64,000 bases of DNA. Origin: Lysobacterales bacterium (GTDB lineage Bacteria; Pseudomonadota; Gammaproteobacteria; Xanthomonadales; Ahniellaceae). A program made the position numbers and the translations under genes. The notes under the pieces are model-generated. The model saw only the letters and a program-made list of their open reading frames with translations. It was not told the origin of the DNA and did no database searches. Positions 61,132 to 64,000 of this stretch are shown piece by piece. The first letter of the stretch is position 1; every line of letters starts with the position of its first letter. The DNA lies in the NCBI GenBank assembly GCA_016703225.1, contig JADJCM010000001.1, forward strand, positions 434,001 through 498,000, in the 5' to 3' direction.

Positions 61132-61812
61132 ATGACCCAGATCCTCATCGCCGACGATCACCCGCTGTTCCGCCTCGCACTGACCCAGGCGCTGCGCGCG
61201 ATCGCACCCGACGCGGTGCTGGTCGAAGCCGATTCGCTGGCCGCAGCGCGAGCGCAACTGGATGCGCGGCGTGACATCGACCTGGTGCTGCTGGATCTGC
61301 ACCTGCCGGACAGCCACGGACTGATGGGCCTGGCCTCGCTGCGCGCCGAACATCCCGCGGTCGCAGTGGCGATGATCTCGGCGAACGAAGATCCGCGCGT
61401 GATCCGTCGCGCGCTTGCCTTCGGCGCCGCCGGCTACATCCCCAAGGGCGCGTCGCTGGAAGAACTCGGCAGCGCCTTGCGCGCGGTGCTCAACTGCGAG
61501 GAATACGTGCCGGCACAACTGCGCAACGCGATCGGCGCCACGCGCACCAGCAGCGAAGACGAACGCATCGCCGCGCGACTGGCCTCGCTGACGCCGCAGC
61601 AACTGCGCGTGCTCGGGCTGGTCGCCGATGGCCAGTTGAACAAGCAGATCGCCGACCGCCTCGGCATCCAGGAACGCACCATCAAGGCGCACCTGTCGCT
61701 GATCTTCCAGAAGCTCGGCGTGCGCAACCGCACCCAGGCCTCGGTCATGCTGCGCTCGCTCGAACTCGGCGACCCGGCGCGGGTGGTGGCGGATGAGGAG
61801 GAAAGCGACTGA
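61132..61812 (+). CDS. LuxR/NarL-type response regulator
   Basis: 226 residues. Receiver domain: IADDHPLFR, phospho-acceptor Asp in LVLLDLHLPDSHG near residue 56, Ser in AMISANED and Lys in YIPKGAS. The C-terminal helix-turn-helix is of LuxR type (LTPQQLRVLGLVADGQLNKQIADRLGI then ERTIKAHLSLIFQKLGV). The hybrid kinase encoded convergently beyond the REP cluster is a plausible partner. Close linkage to bdhA suggests a role in carbon or storage-polymer control, an inference from context only. Confidence 0.93.
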   Translation: MTQILIADDHPLFRLALTQALRAIAPDAVLVEADSLAAARAQLDARRDIDLVLLDLHLPDSHGLMGLASLRAEHPAVAVAMISANEDPRVIRRALAFGAAGYIPKGASLEELGSALRAVLNCEEYVPAQLRNAIGATRTSSEDERIAARLASLTPQQLRVLGLVADGQLNKQIADRLGIQERTIKAHLSLIFQKLGVRNRTQASVMLRSLELGDPARVVADEEESD

Positions 61813-61820
61813 CTGGCAGC

Positions 61821-62091
61821 AGCGTTCAGCTGAAGCCGAACCCACAGAGCGAAGAGCGTTCGGCTGGTTTTCAACGGCGTAGCCGGTCAGCCGGACCCAC
61901 AGAAGGCCGGACGGCGCGCTGCTCTTGTGGGTCTGGCTTCAGCCAGACGCTGTTGGCTTCAGTCCAGTGCGAGAGCGTCCGGCTGGTTTTCAACGGCGTA
62001 GCCGGTCAGCCGGACCCACAGGAGGCCGGGGTCCGCTCTGCTCTCGTGGGTCTGGCTGACCGGCTACGCCGTTGAAAACCAGCCAGACGCT
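61821..62091. repeat. REP/BIME-like cluster between convergent genes
   Basis: Five related palindromes: 61821-61844, 61855-61899, 61928-61951 (inverted), 61974-62018 and 62047-62091 (inverted). Each begins AGCGT and ends CCCA or the reverse, with an imperfect inverted repeat between; the long forms contain GGTTTTCAACGGCGTAGCC. Same family as 38812-38879. The last copy overlaps the 3' end of the histidine kinase gene. No other gene is present in 61813-62063. Confidence 0.85.
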
Positions 62092-64000
62092 CTCCCCGCC
62101 AGCAACCGGTTCATCAGCGACTTCAGCGCGAGTGGCTTGACTGGCTTGTGCAGCAACTGACAGCCGGCGGCGAGCACGGCTTCGCGTACGGCGTCGGAAT
62201 GATCGGCGGTGATGACGATGGTCGGCACGTCACCGATCTGCTCGCGCAGTTGCGCGCACAGTTCGAGGCCGTCGTGGCCGCCGTCGAGGTGGTAGTCGAG
62301 CAACAGCAGATCGGGACGCCGCAACGCCGCCCTGGCCTGCGCCGCGTCGCCGGCGTGCGTGGCCAACACCTCGCAGTGCCAACCTTCGAGCAGTGCCTGC
62401 ATCGCGCGCAGCACCGCGGCGTCGTTATCGACCACCAGCACGCAGGCGCGCGGCGCGTGCTCGGTGGCGGCCGCGGCATGAGGCTCCGGTTCGACGCGCG
62501 GCGCTGCCAGCGGCACCTCGACCGCGAACATGGTGCCGCGTCCAAGCGTCGAGTGCAGGCGCAGGCGATGCCCGAGCAGGCGCGTGATGCGATCGGCGAT
62601 GGCGAGGCCGAGCCCAAGTCCCTGGCTGCCGCGATCGAGGCGCCGGAACTCCTCGAAGATGACGACGCGCTCCGCTTCGGGAATCCCGGGGCCGCTGTCG
62701 TGCACCTCGATCGACAACAGCGGACCGTGGCGTCGGCAACCGAGCAGCACGCGCCCGCGCTGGGTGTAGCGCACCGCGTTCGAGAGGAAGTTCTGCAACA
62801 CGCGGCGCAGCAGTTGCGGGTCGCTTTCGACCCAGGCGCGGGTGGCGACGCAATGCAGCGCCAGCCCGCGCTCCGCTGCCAGCACGCGGAACTCGCTGGC
62901 CAGGTGCTGCAGCACTTCATCAAGCGCAAACGCGCGCACGCTCGGCGTCATGCCGCCGGCGTCGAGACGCGAAATATCGAGCAGGCCGGCGAGCAGCGAC
63001 TCGGCCGAAGTCAGCGCGCCGTCGATCTGCTGCACGCCCTCCTGGTATTCGCCATGGCGCAGCGACTGCGCCAGCGCGTGTGTGAACAGGTGCGCGGCGT
63101 GGATCGGTTGCAGCAGGTCGTGGCTGACCGCCGCGAGGAAGCGCGTCTTTGCCTGATTGGCGCGCTCGGCCCCGGCACTCGCCAACGCCAGCGCCGCAGT
63201 GCGTTCGTCGACGCGCTGTTCCAGCGTCTCTGCGGCGTGCTTGAGCTCGGCTTCCTTGGCGCGATAGGCGGTGACGTCGGTGAAGGTGGCAACGAAACCA
63301 CCGCCCGGCATCGGATTGCCGCGGATTTCGACCACCGCACCATCCGCAAATCGCCGTTCGCTGACGTAGGGCGTGCCGGCGCGCATGAGCTGCAGACGCC
63401 GCTCCAGATCCGCTGTGCCGGCGCGGCTGCCACCGAGGCCACGCGCCAGGTTGAAGCGCAGCAGCTCGGCCACCGGCGTACCCACGCGCAGCAGCTGCGG
63501 CGGATAGTCGAAGCGCTCGGCATAGCGCCGATTCCACGCCACCAGACGCAGCTCGGCATCGACCACGCTGATGCCCTGGCTCATGTTCTCGAGCGCGGCT
63601 TCGAGGATTTGCTGGTTGAAGCGCAGCGTCTGCGTCGCCTCGCCGACGAATTCGGCGACCCGCTCCAGTGCCACCGCCGGGGTGCGGCGCGCGGCATCCA
63701 CCAGCAGACGTGCACTAGCGGCGCCGATCACCGGCGCCAACTCGCGCTCGACACGTGCGATGCGCTCGGCACCGGCATGCATCTCGGCGCCGTCGAACAG
63801 CGCCGCGCTCTGGCGCTCCGGCAGAAAGCGCGAGGCCAGCCCGCGCAGCACCGCACTCTCGATGCGACCGGCATCGACCGTGGCGGAGACCGGCGCACGT
63901 CGTGCCAGCAGCAGCATCGCCAGCGTGGTTGCCGCCAGGCTGACGCAGGTGCCGCGCGCGAGCCGGTCGATGCCGCCGAGTCCGGCGAAATTGGCCGGCG
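62064..64000 (-). CDS. Hybrid sensor histidine kinase (PAS-HK-receiver), N-terminus beyond right edge
   Basis: The frame stays open from its stop at 62064 to the window edge (about 645 codons seen). The edge segment NFAGLGGIDRLARGTCVSL resembles the last helices of the sodium:solute-symporter-like domain found in NahK/ErcS-type kinases, so the ATG at 63917 is internal. Then a PAS domain (ISVVDAELRLVAWNRRYAERF), a coiled coil, dimerisation box SHDLLQPIHAAHLF, ATP-binding N, G1 and G2 boxes (FLSNAVRYT, DSGPGIP, GLGLGLAIADR) and a C-terminal receiver with Asp in LLLLDYHLDGG. The final SGWFSTA is encoded inside a REP element. Likely partner: the LuxR-type regulator at 61132. Confidence 0.9.
   Translation of the reverse strand, partial: PANFAGLGGIDRLARGTCVSLAATTLAMLLLARRAPVSATVDAGRIESAVLRGLASRFLPERQSAALFDGAEMHAGAERIARVERELAPVIGAASARLLVDAARRTPAVALERVAEFVGEATQTLRFNQQILEAALENMSQGISVVDAELRLVAWNRRYAERFDYPPQLLRVGTPVAELLRFNLARGLGGSRAGTADLERRLQLMRAGTPYVSERRFADGAVVEIRGNPMPGGGFVATFTDVTAYRAKEAELKHAAETLEQRVDERTAALALASAGAERANQAKTRFLAAVSHDLLQPIHAAHLFTHALAQSLRHGEYQEGVQQIDGALTSAESLLAGLLDISRLDAGGMTPSVRAFALDEVLQHLASEFRVLAAERGLALHCVATRAWVESDPQLLRRVLQNFLSNAVRYTQRGRVLLGCRRHGPLLSIEVHDSGPGIPEAERVVIFEEFRRLDRGSQGLGLGLAIADRITRLLGHRLRLHSTLGRGTMFAVEVPLAAPRVEPEPHAAAATEHAPRACVLVVDNDAAVLRAMQALLEGWHCEVLATHAGDAAQARAALRRPDLLLLDYHLDGGHDGLELCAQLREQIGDVPTIVITADHSDAVREAVLAAGCQLLHKPVKPLALKSLMNRLLAGRASGWFSTA

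Overview
The window is high-GC DNA (about two thirds G+C by eye) packed with genes, and looks like the chromosome of a gammaproteobacterium of the order Xanthomonadales/Lysobacterales, perhaps Rhodanobacteraceae. The pointers are the order ruvC-ruvA-kup-ruvB-ybgC-tolQRAB-pal-cpoB-queE-queC-tRNA-Lys, a cbb3 oxidase cluster next to an Fnr-type regulator, small palindromic repeat families, and secreted proteins ending in a short F-x-D-G-F-E tail. The order is an inference from gene content; no taxonomic search was possible.

Layout. 1-8.9 kb: edge fragment of an AbiEii-type nucleotidyltransferase, a secreted beta-helix protein, the helicase HrpA, Dps, a membrane protein, an S1/P1-type nuclease and a lone receiver domain. 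9.0-17.6 kb: complete ccoNOQP structural operon and its assembly genes (small membrane protein, ccoG, fixH-like, ccoI, ccoS, TauE/SafE-like), tightly coupled by 4-base overlaps. 17.9-29 kb: a giant kelch/B-repeat surface protein, fnr, a SpoIID-like secreted protein coupled to a Ser/Thr kinase with TPRs, and an OmpA-like protein. 29-42.6 kb: tRNA-Lys, queC/queE, the Tol-Pal operon, ybgC, ruvB (carrying a one-base frameshift), a decayed group II intron, kup, ruvA, ruvC and a putative lipoprotein. 42.7-46.9 kb: napE-(napF remnant)-napDABC behind a good FNR box. 47-54.4 kb: two alpha/beta hydrolases, an AIM24 protein, a two-gene ATPase + HNH nuclease cassette of lower G+C (Septu-like candidate defence system), aspS, a membrane protein and an FmdB-type zinc ribbon protein. 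54.4-64 kb: a secreted protein with four 603-bp tandem repeats, a 3-hydroxybutyrate oligomer hydrolase divergent from 3-hydroxybutyrate dehydrogenase, a LuxR-type response regulator, a REP cluster and a hybrid histidine kinase running off the right edge.

How the genes work together. Low-oxygen respiration is the main theme: high-affinity cbb3 oxidase with copper/heme assembly factors, periplasmic nitrate reductase, and an Fnr/Anr regulator that keeps its four iron-sulfur cysteines; FNR-box-like sites lie upstream of ccoN and napE. Envelope integrity (Tol-Pal), Holliday junction processing (RuvABC), queuosine precursor synthesis and polyhydroxybutyrate breakdown form the housekeeping background. 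The most notable accessory items are the ATPase/HNH cassette, the shared C-terminal DGFE tail on four secreted proteins, the group II intron relic next to a REP palindrome, and an in-frame palindromic insertion in ccoG.
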